A DNA stretch of 40,543 bases from NCBI GenBank assembly GCA_910585545.1, contig CAJUFN010000019.1, forward strand, positions 1 through 40,543, written 5' to 3'. Origin of the DNA: an uncultured Lachnospiraceae bacterium (lineage in GTDB: Bacteria > Bacillota > Clostridia > Lachnospirales > Lachnospiraceae). Of the stretch, positions 30,401-39,039 are shown piece by piece. Positions within the stretch are counted from its first letter, which is position 1, and each line of letters starts with the position of its first letter. Below the pieces are notes generated by a model. The model had not been told where the DNA came from. It was given only the letters and a program-made list of their open reading frames with translations, and searched no databases. Both the position numbers and the translations under genes were made by a program.

Positions 30401-31564
30401 GGTTTTTTCCGCAGATAAATCATAGCTGTGAGACACCCACTGATCCGGATGCCATACATTTTGTTTGTAGGAACGGGAAGACTGATAAGACATTTTAATG
30501 CTTGAGTCTACATCATATTCGCGCATGTAACCGGCAAGATCTGCATTGTACAAGCTCATCATTTGTTCAATGCCGCGCATAGCCCGGTAGGAGTTATTTG
30601 AAAAGTCGTTCCAAAGCGTGTTGATCTGGTTTTGTTTTTCTTTTTCAGTGAGCGCAGGATCGGAATTGATGCGCTGAGCACCGAATTCAGTATACAGTCG
30701 ATAGGCGGATAGATAGATACTGAGGTATCCTGCAGCTTCGTTCATACCGGATTTCATATTCGAGTAGATGTCGTGTTCAAATGCATATCCATCAAGCAAG
30801 TAGGTGCGCAGGGCATCAAGGAATGTGGTAGAACCGGTCGAACTGCCCCAGCCACGCTTGTCTGAGACCGCAATATCAGCATTGACTGTTTGCGTTGCGG
30901 GATATGGGCTGATCAGTTGGAGAGCAGCATTTAAGTCCGATGTAAAATTAAACTCGGTCCCGGTATGCGAATCCGAAGCATTGTTATAAAATCCTTCCAC
31001 CTTTTCGTAGGAAAGACGCAGCGTTTTCAAACGGGATTCTGACGGGTCTTTGGTGTATGCATCAAGTGCTTCTGTCATGGCGAGAAAATCATTGTAAACA
31101 CCTAAGTATCGATTGTAAAAACTGACCAGCTGATTGTGGTAACTGTCGTAGTTGTTGCGGTCAACGGTTTCCTGTAAATGCTGGATACTGCCCTCCAGGC
31201 TGGCAGTGGTACTGTAAATGTTACTTTGCAGGGCATAAATTTGGTTCATGATCTGCTCACATAGCGCTCTGATTTCGCCAAGCGCCGTGCTTTGAGGATT
31301 GCCGAGAATTTTTTTCGTGAATTTGAGAATGTCGGACATTGCGCCGTCTGTATGGCTGGCTGCTGCGCCGATACCACGCATTACGCCACGCTCCAGATAT
31401 TCCAAACCGATGGCACCCCAGTTCCCGATCACCAGATTAGCTACAGTACCCCTGTGTGACGGAGCCTCCGGGTAGGTTGCAGCCAATGTCATTGTAGAGC
31501 TTGATGCCAGGATACTAAGGCTGACCAGTACGGCTAGCATTCGTTTTTTCCAATGATATTTCAT
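27443..31564 (-). CDS. Giant cell-wall-anchored surface protein with InlB-type repeats
   Basis: This 1373-residue protein has a signal peptide (KKRMLAVLVSLSILASSSTMTLAA) and a long helical region (about residues 80-380). A mixed middle domain follows, then several divergent InlB B-type repeats ending in patterns like YRFEMPDEAVIVNVTY, LQFKMPKENVTVTPAF and YSFTMGNRNVTISAQF. A WKTPIEGDITLTAIYKD module closes the ectodomain. The C-terminus has a sortase-like TPDTGD, a hydrophobic span and KKIRQ. Adhesion or matrix contact is likely, with ligand unknown. It is 50 bases downstream of a lipoprotein gene in the same operon and has a good AAGGAGGG site. Confidence 0.85.
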   Translation of the reverse strand: MKYHWKKRMLAVLVSLSILASSSTMTLAATYPEAPSHRGTVANLVIGNWGAIGLEYLERGVMRGIGAAASHTDGAMSDILKFTKKILGNPQSTALGEIRALCEQIMNQIYALQSNIYSTTASLEGSIQHLQETVDRNNYDSYHNQLVSFYNRYLGVYNDFLAMTEALDAYTKDPSESRLKTLRLSYEKVEGFYNNASDSHTGTEFNFTSDLNAALQLISPYPATQTVNADIAVSDKRGWGSSTGSTTFLDALRTYLLDGYAFEHDIYSNMKSGMNEAAGYLSIYLSAYRLYTEFGAQRINSDPALTEKEKQNQINTLWNDFSNNSYRAMRGIEQMMSLYNADLAGYMREYDVDSSIKMSYQSSRSYKQNVWHPDQWVSHSYDLSAEKTQEIVQVYQVRPVGSNTAYAILKSDNDPDTSKNNIQLVANDLVSVALDLRYSDARALNADFDNLLSSSSPSWYYMPKSVGDIQSLLNVAAYTSDASDGQHLVTFLKSQGLTNLPNITKTTGSYNHDTLKKGAFMLMDTKREWSPSNTMIPDNQDMDTTFLNVELPLYRDNARQNQVLIDVEGDIYDNRGSYGGKEVLVMLSGTPRISFFSSTVGNGTLEIYQADAEGNPTGAAFNPSRELLLSGTPMVAKVRPGDNQVLKSLVLTANNGAYTVDLVGGSINGSDTSAEELLPYLQTDKDGYYYFHLPVPYQDARVTATFGAPDHAYKTHTVDLASSKEGEALFAGSNGMISREFHAGDTVELNVRPYQGKLIDTVTAATTTGRNIRISNITNEDLRTTPTSKSYRFEMPDEAVIVNVTYRDGHTVSLSTANNGTIAFTGIACSNSEWLNYPITYAPGDTVQIELQPNDGYYIENCTVIGQTSYDDIPAIVNNTVLQFKMPKENVTVTPAFAQIISGLHTATIDCTGSGSLKFIEHGVGINTAERSYKNGETVTFTAETFGDAVLESVTVKEYGGNELELTKSKDTYSFTMGNRNVTISAQFTPYTVMTIKSTDPSQANIRFADGTPNISGSTANIPPNQKTYIQVDYYIGADSIYEIIAVDENRKPISVKKESSIQDGPDLYSIQTTSKNVEISLKISYYKKVKLVNYNMRFVDGGNENRLPGKEVLVFVPSATKATNVYASDGHGILIRLTYHSYEYFSFIMPNRDVFVYKEGAPGFKLSLGNLASSQLQVNYKNLAHYTEDSGAIFFELDQPLSIEIVVPKGKTFDLSFGIFDQNNLPIAVNKTVTRLEDGQTKYLFEFVGKEQPLRIEYSEVQLHQVDTQYYDEQMGKYLPINQQTVRHGECAKRVDAPERPGKVFVDWQIDSKRFDWKTPIEGDITLTAIYKDYKAGSDKNTPDTGDQSPAAAILLFALSLGTLLILKKIRQ

Positions 31565-31614
31565 AGTAAGTTCCCTCCTTTTTGATTTGAATTTGTTCCT
31601 TGTATAGTTTCGTC

Positions 31615-33660
31615 TTACTTTCCGAGGACAACGCAGAGTTGGATCTCTTTTGCCGTTTCGCTTAAGTCAAAGTCACAGCCATCTGTCATGGCGATATGGA
31701 CTTCATAGAGTATATCTGCAGATAATGTACTGGCGATTTCGCCGTTTTCAAGTTTGATAGACCATAGCTGTTTTGGTACTTCCATCAATTTGCCGTCGAT
31801 ACCATAGGCATAGAGTTTCAGATCGGCTGCATCACCGGAAAGATTGTTCATCCGAAGAGCAACAGTGGTATCAGAGTGGAGATTTTCAATGGTCACCGTA
31901 TTAAGCCAACCCACCACGCTTCCCTTTCCGCCATCGGCAGTGAACTGTTCTTGTTTCAGTACATTGCGAGTGGCATTATCCAGATTCACATTACGGTAAG
32001 GCATTTCCGGCAGATAGACGAATCGATCCTGCAGCCGCAGCAGTTCCAGACAGCCGGTAGGGCAGTAAAGGGCATTGCCGCTGTTTCCCGCATACATACC
32101 GATGGCCATGTTGTTATAGCCGGATTTGTCAGATACATCCATAGTAAAGATAGTTTTTCCAGTTTCAAAATCCAGAATGATATACTGCCACATCCCGCTT
32201 TCTAAATCCTGCACATAGCCATAAATATAGCCGGTAGCGGTGGACAGCTTCATCATGGAAGTATCCCGCAGGTCGCTGCGGCACCAGATACTCTTCATCT
32301 CATAGCCTTTTTCAGTCTTGACGGTATCGATGCGCTCTATGCCAGGCAAAATCATGGAATTGCCCTTATTAAGCCAGTTTGCGTCGTATATATTGGCGTA
32401 GCTTTGGATGGAGGAGTCACTGTCTGGCTTGGATAAATCAGCGCTGCCTGCGCCGAACCAGTTGCATACGATGGTACTTACCGTTCCTTCTTCGGAGCTA
32501 TAAACGATGGCGGAGTTCTCCACGGATACTTGCATTTCTTTTGGCAGTTCATCGATTACCGGATGGCTGGCGACTACCTTGCCGGTTTTCATATCCAGCG
32601 CCATCAAATTCACGGAATTTTGATTGTCAGTAAACATGACAAGATTTCTAGTCAGCGAAGGAGAACAACCGCCGCCCCATGCCAGACCGCCGCCGGTGGT
32701 TTCATCCTCTTTTTTGCTGTCCTTAGCACCCACACTTTTATAAGGAGTACACCAGATCTTTTTCACACCGTTATCGGCTTTGAACAGGTAGCAATTCTGG
32801 TTTGTCAGGATTACCGCACCGTCTTTGGAAGATGCAATGCCATTTTCCGCACCCTCGCCGGGGGTCAGTTCATAGACAAACACTGCCTTAGTAAGATCCA
32901 CATCGTTTCCCGTGAGAATGGCGTCAATGGCAGAGCGGGCGATATAGCCCAAAGCTCCCTGCTGCCCTCTGTCAGGATAGATACGAAATCCTCCCGTAGC
33001 AAACCAGAGATTGCCTTCGTAGTCAAAGACTATGGATAATAGATTCTGCTCTAGTGTCTTGCCAAGCGCCGCTTCTGCGGCAGCCTTAATGTCAATGTCC
33101 AGCACCTTTTCAAATTCCGGCAGAACATTACCATTTTCATCGGTGGAGCGCAGCATCAACACATGATTGTGAGTGGTAGGGCAAACGATACGATTATCCG
33201 CATCCACGAAGGAGTAGGAACTTTGGATCGCATATCTGCCATTGTCATGATCCGTAGGCGAAAAGCAACCCAGAGTCTGGGTCTTTTCGGCATTGATGTC
33301 CCGAATAGCAATGCCGCTTAGAAGCGGCACAACAGCATGGCCGTAGGTGTCAAAAAACACAGCGGGAGAAGCATTGAGATTGGTAGTCTCATAGGACACA
33401 TTAATCTCCGGATAAATACCGACAGGCAGTACTTCATCGGTGGTATCGGTATTGTAGCCATCTTGATGGATGTTGGCATCGCTTTGCGCCATGTAGGGAT
33501 TTATGTCTATCTGTTTTGCGTTTAGCGCTTTGATGGGCAGTACCGAGCCGGTTAAACTATTATCTTCTTTTTGTGTTTGGCTGCAGGCTGACAGTCCAAG
33601 ACACATAACCGCAGTCAGTGATATGGCTATCGCAGAGCAGGTAATTTTTTTCATTTTCAT
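31615..33660 (-). CDS. Large secreted lipoprotein, beta-propeller-like
   Basis: This 681-residue protein starts at the ATG at 33660 behind AAGGAGG. A lipoprotein signal ends at the lipobox LSAC (Cys about 26). The body is rich in short beta stretches with repeated Asp-Gly and Trp patterns (FDYEGNLWFATGGFRI, KDGAVILTNQNCYLF, GGLAWGGGCSPSLTRNLVMF), like a WD or PQQ-type propeller. I cannot assign a named family. Extracytoplasmic binding or sensing is likely. It is first in the operon with the surface protein and divergent from a LytTR two-component system whose repeats sit at its promoter. Confidence 0.75.
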   Translation of the reverse strand: MKMKKITCSAIAISLTAVMCLGLSACSQTQKEDNSLTGSVLPIKALNAKQIDINPYMAQSDANIHQDGYNTDTTDEVLPVGIYPEINVSYETTNLNASPAVFFDTYGHAVVPLLSGIAIRDINAEKTQTLGCFSPTDHDNGRYAIQSSYSFVDADNRIVCPTTHNHVLMLRSTDENGNVLPEFEKVLDIDIKAAAEAALGKTLEQNLLSIVFDYEGNLWFATGGFRIYPDRGQQGALGYIARSAIDAILTGNDVDLTKAVFVYELTPGEGAENGIASSKDGAVILTNQNCYLFKADNGVKKIWCTPYKSVGAKDSKKEDETTGGGLAWGGGCSPSLTRNLVMFTDNQNSVNLMALDMKTGKVVASHPVIDELPKEMQVSVENSAIVYSSEEGTVSTIVCNWFGAGSADLSKPDSDSSIQSYANIYDANWLNKGNSMILPGIERIDTVKTEKGYEMKSIWCRSDLRDTSMMKLSTATGYIYGYVQDLESGMWQYIILDFETGKTIFTMDVSDKSGYNNMAIGMYAGNSGNALYCPTGCLELLRLQDRFVYLPEMPYRNVNLDNATRNVLKQEQFTADGGKGSVVGWLNTVTIENLHSDTTVALRMNNLSGDAADLKLYAYGIDGKLMEVPKQLWSIKLENGEIASTLSADILYEVHIAMTDGCDFDLSETAKEIQLCVVLGK

Positions 33661-33738
33661 TCTGATATCCTCCTTGTGTTGTTTGATCATATTTCGCTTA
33701 GAGCTGGTCAGATGGGAAAACAATGACTATATTTAATT

Positions 33739-33800
33739 ATTATAGGAAACTTGGATTGCGCTTCAATAGAGGTGGCACGAAACGTCCGAAAATGGCACGA
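33739..33800 (-). promoter_or_regulatory. Promoter of the lipoprotein operon with LytTR-type direct repeats
   Basis: On the minus strand TTGAAG (33766-33761), a 16-bp spacer and TATAAT (33744-33739) form the promoter. Just upstream of the -35 are two TGGCACGA copies (33773-33780 and 33793-33800 on the plus strand), 20 bp apart, the two-turn spacing expected for a LytTR dimer. The LytTR regulator gene starts 79 bases away. Confidence 0.65.
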
Positions 33801-33878
33801 GTTGTAGTCGGTACATAGAAATTTTCGGGATACTGTGATATCATTATGATGGATTAGCTTAAAAAGGAGTCTGGGACT

Positions 33879-34601
33879 ATGAGAATTGCAATCGTTGATG
33901 ATATAGAAGCGGAATGCAGGCTGCTGCATGACAGGCTGGAAAATGCGCTGGAACGCCGTGCCGTTTACGCAGAAATTTTTGAATATGAAAGTGGAGAAGC
34001 GTATCTTGCTGCGGCCAAACAGCAGCCGTTTACCGTTTCGTTTTTGGATATCTATATGAATGGTATGACAGGAATTGATACGGCCGCCGAATTGCGAGCC
34101 TTTGACAAGAAGGGACTTTTGATTTTCACGACCATCTCCACGGATCATGCGCTGGAAGGTTTTCGTGTTCATGCCATGTACTATCTTGTTAAACCCTATG
34201 ATGAAAAGGATATCGAGGCATTGACGGATGAAATCTTATCTCGTGTTCCGAAACCCGATAAATATATGGATATCAAGGTCAATGGCAGCGATATCCGCCT
34301 GCGTTTTCAGGACATTGTTTATGCCGACCATTTTTCCCATATGATACATATTCATACTACAAGCGAAAAGGAGCTTGTTACCCGTCAATCCTTTGGAGAG
34401 TTCACGGCTCCCTTGAAAGAGGACGAACGGTTTTTCTTATGCAGCCGAGGGGGCATAGTAAACATGGAACATGCAGTCGACTTTGATGGAGTAGCTTTTG
34501 TAATGAATAACGGGGAAAAAGTGGCAGTAAGCCGAGTGCTGATAAAATCTGCGCGCCAGGCGTTTATGGATTTTCTGTTCAGAAGGGGGAATAAGCTATG
34601 A
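33879..34601 (+). CDS. LytTR-family response regulator
   Basis: This 240-residue protein has a receiver domain (MRIAIVDDIEAECRLL, phospho-acceptor Asp near residue 56 in SFLDIYMNG, then YYLVKPYDEKDI). It also has a C-terminal LytTR DNA-binding domain (SDIRLRFQDIVYADHFSHMIHIHT, ERFFLCSRGGIVNMEH). It is of the AgrA/VirR type. The stop overlaps the kinase start by four bases. Divergent placement and direct repeats at the neighbour promoter point to activation of the lipoprotein-surface protein operon. Confidence 0.93.
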   Translation: MRIAIVDDIEAECRLLHDRLENALERRAVYAEIFEYESGEAYLAAAKQQPFTVSFLDIYMNGMTGIDTAAELRAFDKKGLLIFTTISTDHALEGFRVHAMYYLVKPYDEKDIEALTDEILSRVPKPDKYMDIKVNGSDIRLRFQDIVYADHFSHMIHIHTTSEKELVTRQSFGEFTAPLKEDERFFLCSRGGIVNMEHAVDFDGVAFVMNNGEKVAVSRVLIKSARQAFMDFLFRRGNKL

Positions 34602-35917
34602 CTGAGATGCTTCGTCCCATTCTTGAAATGCTCGTGGTAATCCCAGGTATGCTGATTGCCTACGTGCCCGTACAATCATATCTGAAACAAAGACCGCGAG
34701 AACTTATATTGTGGCTTGCGCCCCTAACTGTCTGCTTGCCGGTGCTTGGCGGACTTTTATCTTATGCTTTGCATATCTCCACGGGTCTGGTAATACTTGC
34801 CGTGATAGTTATCTTCATGTTGGTCTATACCAAAACATTGAGCATATCGGTGTGGAAATCTGGCAACGTATTCCTTGCGATCGTTGTAGTCTTTGTCTGT
34901 GTCAATAGTCTTGCCAGAGCAATTAATGCCATTATGACAAAAGAGATGAACTTGACAGAGAATGAATTGTGGTTTTGTGTCGGTGCAGGGATACTTTATA
35001 ACATACTATGCTGGGCCTGTGTATTCCTTGTGTGGTATCCTGCTGCTCATGAGGCTCGGGATTTGATAGAGGATGATAATCTTCCTATTACATGGAAAAT
35101 CTTTGGGGTACTGCCGATGGTGTTTATTGGGATCAACCTGTTTATAATTCCGAAGCGTCGAGGTATCCTATATATGGGGCGTATTATGCAAGGATACATC
35201 GTCGTCTGCTTTGCGCTGTTTATCCTTTTGGGATTGTTTTATGCCATGTTCTTAATCATTGCAAACAATTTGAATAAGAATGCAAGATTACAGCAGGAGA
35301 ATCAATTCCTTGCCATGCAGCAGTCCCGTTATGATAATCTGAAGTCTGCCATTGAAGAAACACGCCAAGCCCGCCATGATTTGCGCCACCATTTTGCCCA
35401 TTTGTCCGGTATGGCACAGGATGGTGATTTGGAAAAGATGAAGCGTTATCTGTCGGAAGCACAAAACAATATTCCTAATCTGGATATGCGTTTTTCCGAG
35501 AATCGGACGGTTGACAGCGTGATTGGTCATTATTGTACATTGGCTCATCGGAACGAAATTCCATTTCTGCCAAAGATTGATCTTCCCGCAGATATTCCTA
35601 TCGGCAATATGGATATGTGCTTGGTATTGTCTAACCTTTTGGAAAATGCATTGGAAGCAAGTCTGCGTGCTGTACAGAGAAAGCCTCAGATTGTAATCGA
35701 GATATATATGCACTCGGAACGGTTGGTACTGATACAGGTACAAAACACATTTGATGGAGAGATTAAAGAAAAGGACGGTATTTTGAGATCCTCCAAACGC
35801 AAAGGAAACGGCATTGGCATTCAATCCGTTCGCCGTATTGCAGAGAAAAACAGCGGCGATGCCGTCTTTACTTATGATGATGGTCTTTTTACTGCCAGGG
35901 TAATGCTTCGCGGGTAA
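34598..35917 (+). CDS. GHKL-domain sensor histidine kinase (AgrC-like)
   Basis: This 439-residue protein has about six N-terminal membrane helices (to about residue 220), a short coiled coil, and the H-box RQARHDLRHHFAHLSGM (His near 258). The ATPase domain has LSNLLENALEASLRA (N-box) and GNGIGIQSVRRIAEKNSG (G-box). This is the peptide- or cell-surface-sensing AgrC class. No autoinducing peptide gene (agrD) or agrB is seen beside it, so the ligand may come from elsewhere. It is translationally coupled to the regulator. Confidence 0.92.
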   Translation: MTEMLRPILEMLVVIPGMLIAYVPVQSYLKQRPRELILWLAPLTVCLPVLGGLLSYALHISTGLVILAVIVIFMLVYTKTLSISVWKSGNVFLAIVVVFVCVNSLARAINAIMTKEMNLTENELWFCVGAGILYNILCWACVFLVWYPAAHEARDLIEDDNLPITWKIFGVLPMVFIGINLFIIPKRRGILYMGRIMQGYIVVCFALFILLGLFYAMFLIIANNLNKNARLQQENQFLAMQQSRYDNLKSAIEETRQARHDLRHHFAHLSGMAQDGDLEKMKRYLSEAQNNIPNLDMRFSENRTVDSVIGHYCTLAHRNEIPFLPKIDLPADIPIGNMDMCLVLSNLLENALEASLRAVQRKPQIVIEIYMHSERLVLIQVQNTFDGEIKEKDGILRSSKRKGNGIGIQSVRRIAEKNSGDAVFTYDDGLFTARVMLRG

Positions 35918-36074
35918 TACTGTTAGTAGATTTGATTATAGAAATTTGGTTTAAGGAACCAATTATACGAGAAATTTTCCTTTTTATGATAAAAACTTGA
36001 ATTTGAATCATGAGATGCTATAATTGGAAGAATAAATTGTTAAAATCAAGCTATAAGGTAAGGAGAAAGTGTTG

Positions 36075-36420
36075 ATGATACAATTATTAGTATGTTCTTT
36101 TGCTATGGCATTGGTGTCTGTCACATCAATGAATGTATATCGGACGACCTTTCTTTTTGGAAATAGCGTCTTTTTTTCTGTTATATCCATAGTTTTTCTG
36201 ACAGGGATAACAGCAGGTATAATGAAAGTTATTTTTCATATCTTTTCTTCGGCAGACAGAAAAATTTCTATTTCCGGAATTGCAGATTTCCCCGGAAAAT
36301 TTAATAATACACGAAAAATGTTTCTTATTAGTTTTGGAGTGATTTTGGCGGCATGGATTCCATATATGATTGCGTATTATCCGGGGGCAAGCTTTGGTGA
36401 TACCTCAACACAGATTGAAA
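36075..36420 (+). pseudogene. DUF6020-like membrane protein, N-terminal fragment
   Basis: An ATG at 36075 with AAGGAG starts a membrane protein with three spans (LLVCSFAMALVSVT, VFFSVISIVFLTGITAGI and FLISFGVILAAWIPYMIAYYPG). The last motif, IPYMIAYYPGASFGDTSTQ, is where the DUF6020 family would continue with several more spans. Here the sequence runs abruptly into the coding sequence of an amylosucrase-like enzyme in another frame. The gene is truncated by a deletion. Confidence 0.65.
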
Positions 36421-37239
36421 AAGCAGATGGACATCGTGAATCGCCTGCCTAAGGAATATACTTTCTTAAATTACCTGCGATGTCATGACGACATTGGCTG
36501 GGGGCTTGATTATCCTACGTTAAAGGAGTGGGGGATGGAGGAAGTCCCTCATAAGAAGTTTTTAAATGAATATTTTACAGGAAGAATGAAGGGCAGCATA
36601 AGCCGCGGCGAGCTTTACAATGAGGACCTGGTTACGGGAGACGCTCGTTTTTGCGGCACAACGGCTTCCATGTGTGGAATTGAGAGCGCAGGTTTTGAAC
36701 AGAATCCGGAAAAGATGAAAGAAGCGATTACATTTGATATTATGCTCCATGCTTATATGCTGATGCAGTCTGGAATTCCAATGCTTTACAGCGGAGATGA
36801 AATCGGACAGGTTAATGATTACACTTACAAGGAGGATTCGGAAAAAAGAGAAGACTCCAGATACATTCATCGTGGGAAATTTCCATGGAAGCTGACGGAG
36901 AATATCAAAGACGCTAAGACGGTACAAGGCAAGCTTTTTCCGGCGCTTTCCAAACTGGCGCTTCTTCGTAAGGAGGAGACGATATTCGCAGGAGAGGCCA
37001 ATGTGTGGACACTGGAAACGAGGAATGATTCTGTTCTTGGTATTGGGCGCAGAATGGGCGAGGAGCTGTCGATTGCCTTGTTTAATTTCTATGATAGGAA
37101 GCAAGAGATAGAACTCTTGGCGGAAGAAGTCTTGGCCGGGAATGAATTTCGGAATCTCATCACGGGCGAGAGGGTGGATTTGACGAAGCCGGTGGCTTTG
37201 GAAAGACATAGCTTCCTGTGGGCGAAGAGGAGGACATAA
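36421..37239 (+). pseudogene. Amylosucrase-like GH13 enzyme, C-terminal half
   Basis: From about 36424 the frame encodes QMDIVNRLPKEYTFLNYLRCHDDIGWGLDY and continues to the C-terminal beta domain and stop. HDDIGW is the amylosucrase active-site segment with the transition-state Asp. The N-terminal half with the catalytic nucleophile and acid/base residues is absent, replaced by the DUF6020 fragment in a different frame. No proper start exists. A complete GH13 gene follows two bases later, so this was once a sugar-use operon. Confidence 0.85.
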
Positions 37240-37241
37240 AG

Positions 37242-38912
37242 ATGCAGCAGGCATGGTGGAAAAAGAGCGTTATTTACCAGATTTATCCCAGAAGTTTTGC
37301 GGACAGCAACGGGGACGGTATCGGTGATTTGAACGGAATCACCGAACATCTGGATTATCTAAAGGAGCTAGGCGTGGATGTAATCTGGTTATCTCCGGTA
37401 TATCAGTCTCCGAATGATGACAATGGTTACGACATTTCAGATTACCAAGCGATCATGAAGGAATTTGGTACCATGGAGGATTTCGACCGGATGCTTTTGG
37501 AGATGCATAAGCACGGTCTGAAGCTTATGATGGATCTTGTAGTAAATCATACCTCGGATGAACATTTGTGGTTTACTAAAAGCCGCAGTTCTCTTAATAA
37601 TGAATATCGAGATTACTATATATGGAAGGATGGCAAAGAAGAAGGCGGCATGAAAAAGGCTCCCAACAACTGGGGTTCTTGTTTTGGCGGCTCTGCCTGG
37701 GAATATGACGAGAGCACGGATATGTATTATCTGCACTGCTTTTCTAAAAAACAGCCGGATTTAAACTGGGAAAATGAAAAGGTACGCAAAGAGGTCTTTG
37801 ATATGATGACCTGGTGGTGCAAGAAAGGGGTAGATGGTTTCCGAATGGATGTCATTAGTATGATTTCTAAGAATCCTGCCTATCCTGACGGAGATACCCA
37901 AGGGGGGCTGTATGGAAACTTTGGTCCTTATGTGTGCAATGGTCCCCGCGTTCACGAATACCTGCAGGAAATGAATCGGGAGGTGCTTTCCAGGTTTGAT
38001 TTGATTACCGTCGGGGAAACCTCCGGTGTTACTGTGGAAGAGGCAAAAAAATATGCAAACCTGGACGGAAGCGAGCTGAACATGGTTTTCCAGTTTGAAC
38101 ACACGGATATGTCGGATGGCAAGTGTGGAAAATGGACCACTAAAAAACGGTCGTTGAAGGAATTAAAAGAGATATTGAATCATTGGCAGACTGGATTGGA
38201 GGGGCATGCATGGAACAGTCTTTACTGGGATAATCATGACCAGCCTCGCGCCGTCTCTCGTTTTGGGAACGACAGCCCTATGTATCGGGAGCGTTCAGCA
38301 AAAATGATTGCTACTTGTCTTCATTTGATGAAGGGCACTCCTTATATTTATCAGGGGGAAGAATTAGGCATGACCAATGCTTATTTTACACGTATCGAAG
38401 ATTATCGGGATATTGAAAGTCTGAATGCGTTTCGTGAATTGACTGGGGAGGGTCTGGTGGATGAAGAAGATATGATGAGCCGTCTGGCAGCAGTGAGCCG
38501 GGATAATGCCCGCACGCCTATGCAGTGGGATGGAAGCGAAAATGCCGGATTTACTTCCGGCACACCATGGATTCCGGTAAATCCGAACTATCTTCAGATC
38601 AATGCCAAAGCCGCACTGGAGGATAAGGACAGCATATTTTATTATTACCAGAAACTTATCCAGCTCAGAAAATCGCGGGATATCATTATTGACGGGCTTT
38701 TTCAGAGTTTAATGGATGAAGACGAACATATTTATGCCTATCAGCGGACGCTAGACACCAAGCGCCTTGTGGTAGCCTGCAATTTCACAGAGCAGGAGAC
38801 TTTTTGTAACTTGTTTGATGAGCCTGGGGAAGAATTAATCTCTAACTATTGCTTTCACAAAGCTGGCGTACTGAAGCCTTATGAGGCCAGAGCCGTTCTT
38901 TATTCAAGATGA
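37242..38912 (+). CDS. GH13 alpha-glucosidase (oligo-1,6-glucosidase type)
   Basis: This 556-residue cytoplasmic enzyme splits short alpha-glucosides. It has the GH13 order: MQQAWWKKSVIYQIYPRSF, DLVVNHTSDEH, nucleophile Asp203 in GFRMDVISM, acid/base Glu259 in TVGETSG, and Asp333 in DNHDQPR. The length fits the MalL/TreC group; sucrase-isomaltase-like, trehalose-6-phosphate or dextran glucosidase activity cannot be separated with certainty. The ATG at 37242 follows AGGAGGA. It sits in an operon with the amylosucrase remnant and ends before a strong terminator. Confidence 0.92.
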   Translation: MQQAWWKKSVIYQIYPRSFADSNGDGIGDLNGITEHLDYLKELGVDVIWLSPVYQSPNDDNGYDISDYQAIMKEFGTMEDFDRMLLEMHKHGLKLMMDLVVNHTSDEHLWFTKSRSSLNNEYRDYYIWKDGKEEGGMKKAPNNWGSCFGGSAWEYDESTDMYYLHCFSKKQPDLNWENEKVRKEVFDMMTWWCKKGVDGFRMDVISMISKNPAYPDGDTQGGLYGNFGPYVCNGPRVHEYLQEMNREVLSRFDLITVGETSGVTVEEAKKYANLDGSELNMVFQFEHTDMSDGKCGKWTTKKRSLKELKEILNHWQTGLEGHAWNSLYWDNHDQPRAVSRFGNDSPMYRERSAKMIATCLHLMKGTPYIYQGEELGMTNAYFTRIEDYRDIESLNAFRELTGEGLVDEEDMMSRLAAVSRDNARTPMQWDGSENAGFTSGTPWIPVNPNYLQINAKAALEDKDSIFYYYQKLIQLRKSRDIIIDGLFQSLMDEDEHIYAYQRTLDTKRLVVACNFTEQETFCNLFDEPGEELISNYCFHKAGVLKPYEARAVLYSR

Positions 38913-38940
38913 AATTTGGATATATAGGAAGAAATGAATA

Positions 38941-38976
38941 GGGAAGACAGTGATTTGTTTAAGTCACTGTCTTCCC
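38941..38976. terminator. Bidirectional terminator
   Basis: GGGAAGACAGTGA (38941-38953) pairs perfectly with 38964-38976 around a 10-base loop. It lies between the glucosidase gene and the convergent BIG2 gene. Confidence 0.92.
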
Positions 38977-39039
38977 TAAAATTACCTTTATTAAAAAGAG
39001 AAAAAGTATACGTGCTTTTTGAGGTCAATGGAAAATTCG

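Noticed and set aside
33661..35917. Complete agr quorum-sensing locus
   Set aside because: The kinase and regulator are of this class, but neither agrB nor a peptide precursor agrD is visible around them.
35943..35964. Short stem TTGGTT/AACCAA after the kinase gene as a terminator
   Set aside because: The stem is short, AT-rich and has no T-run directly after it.
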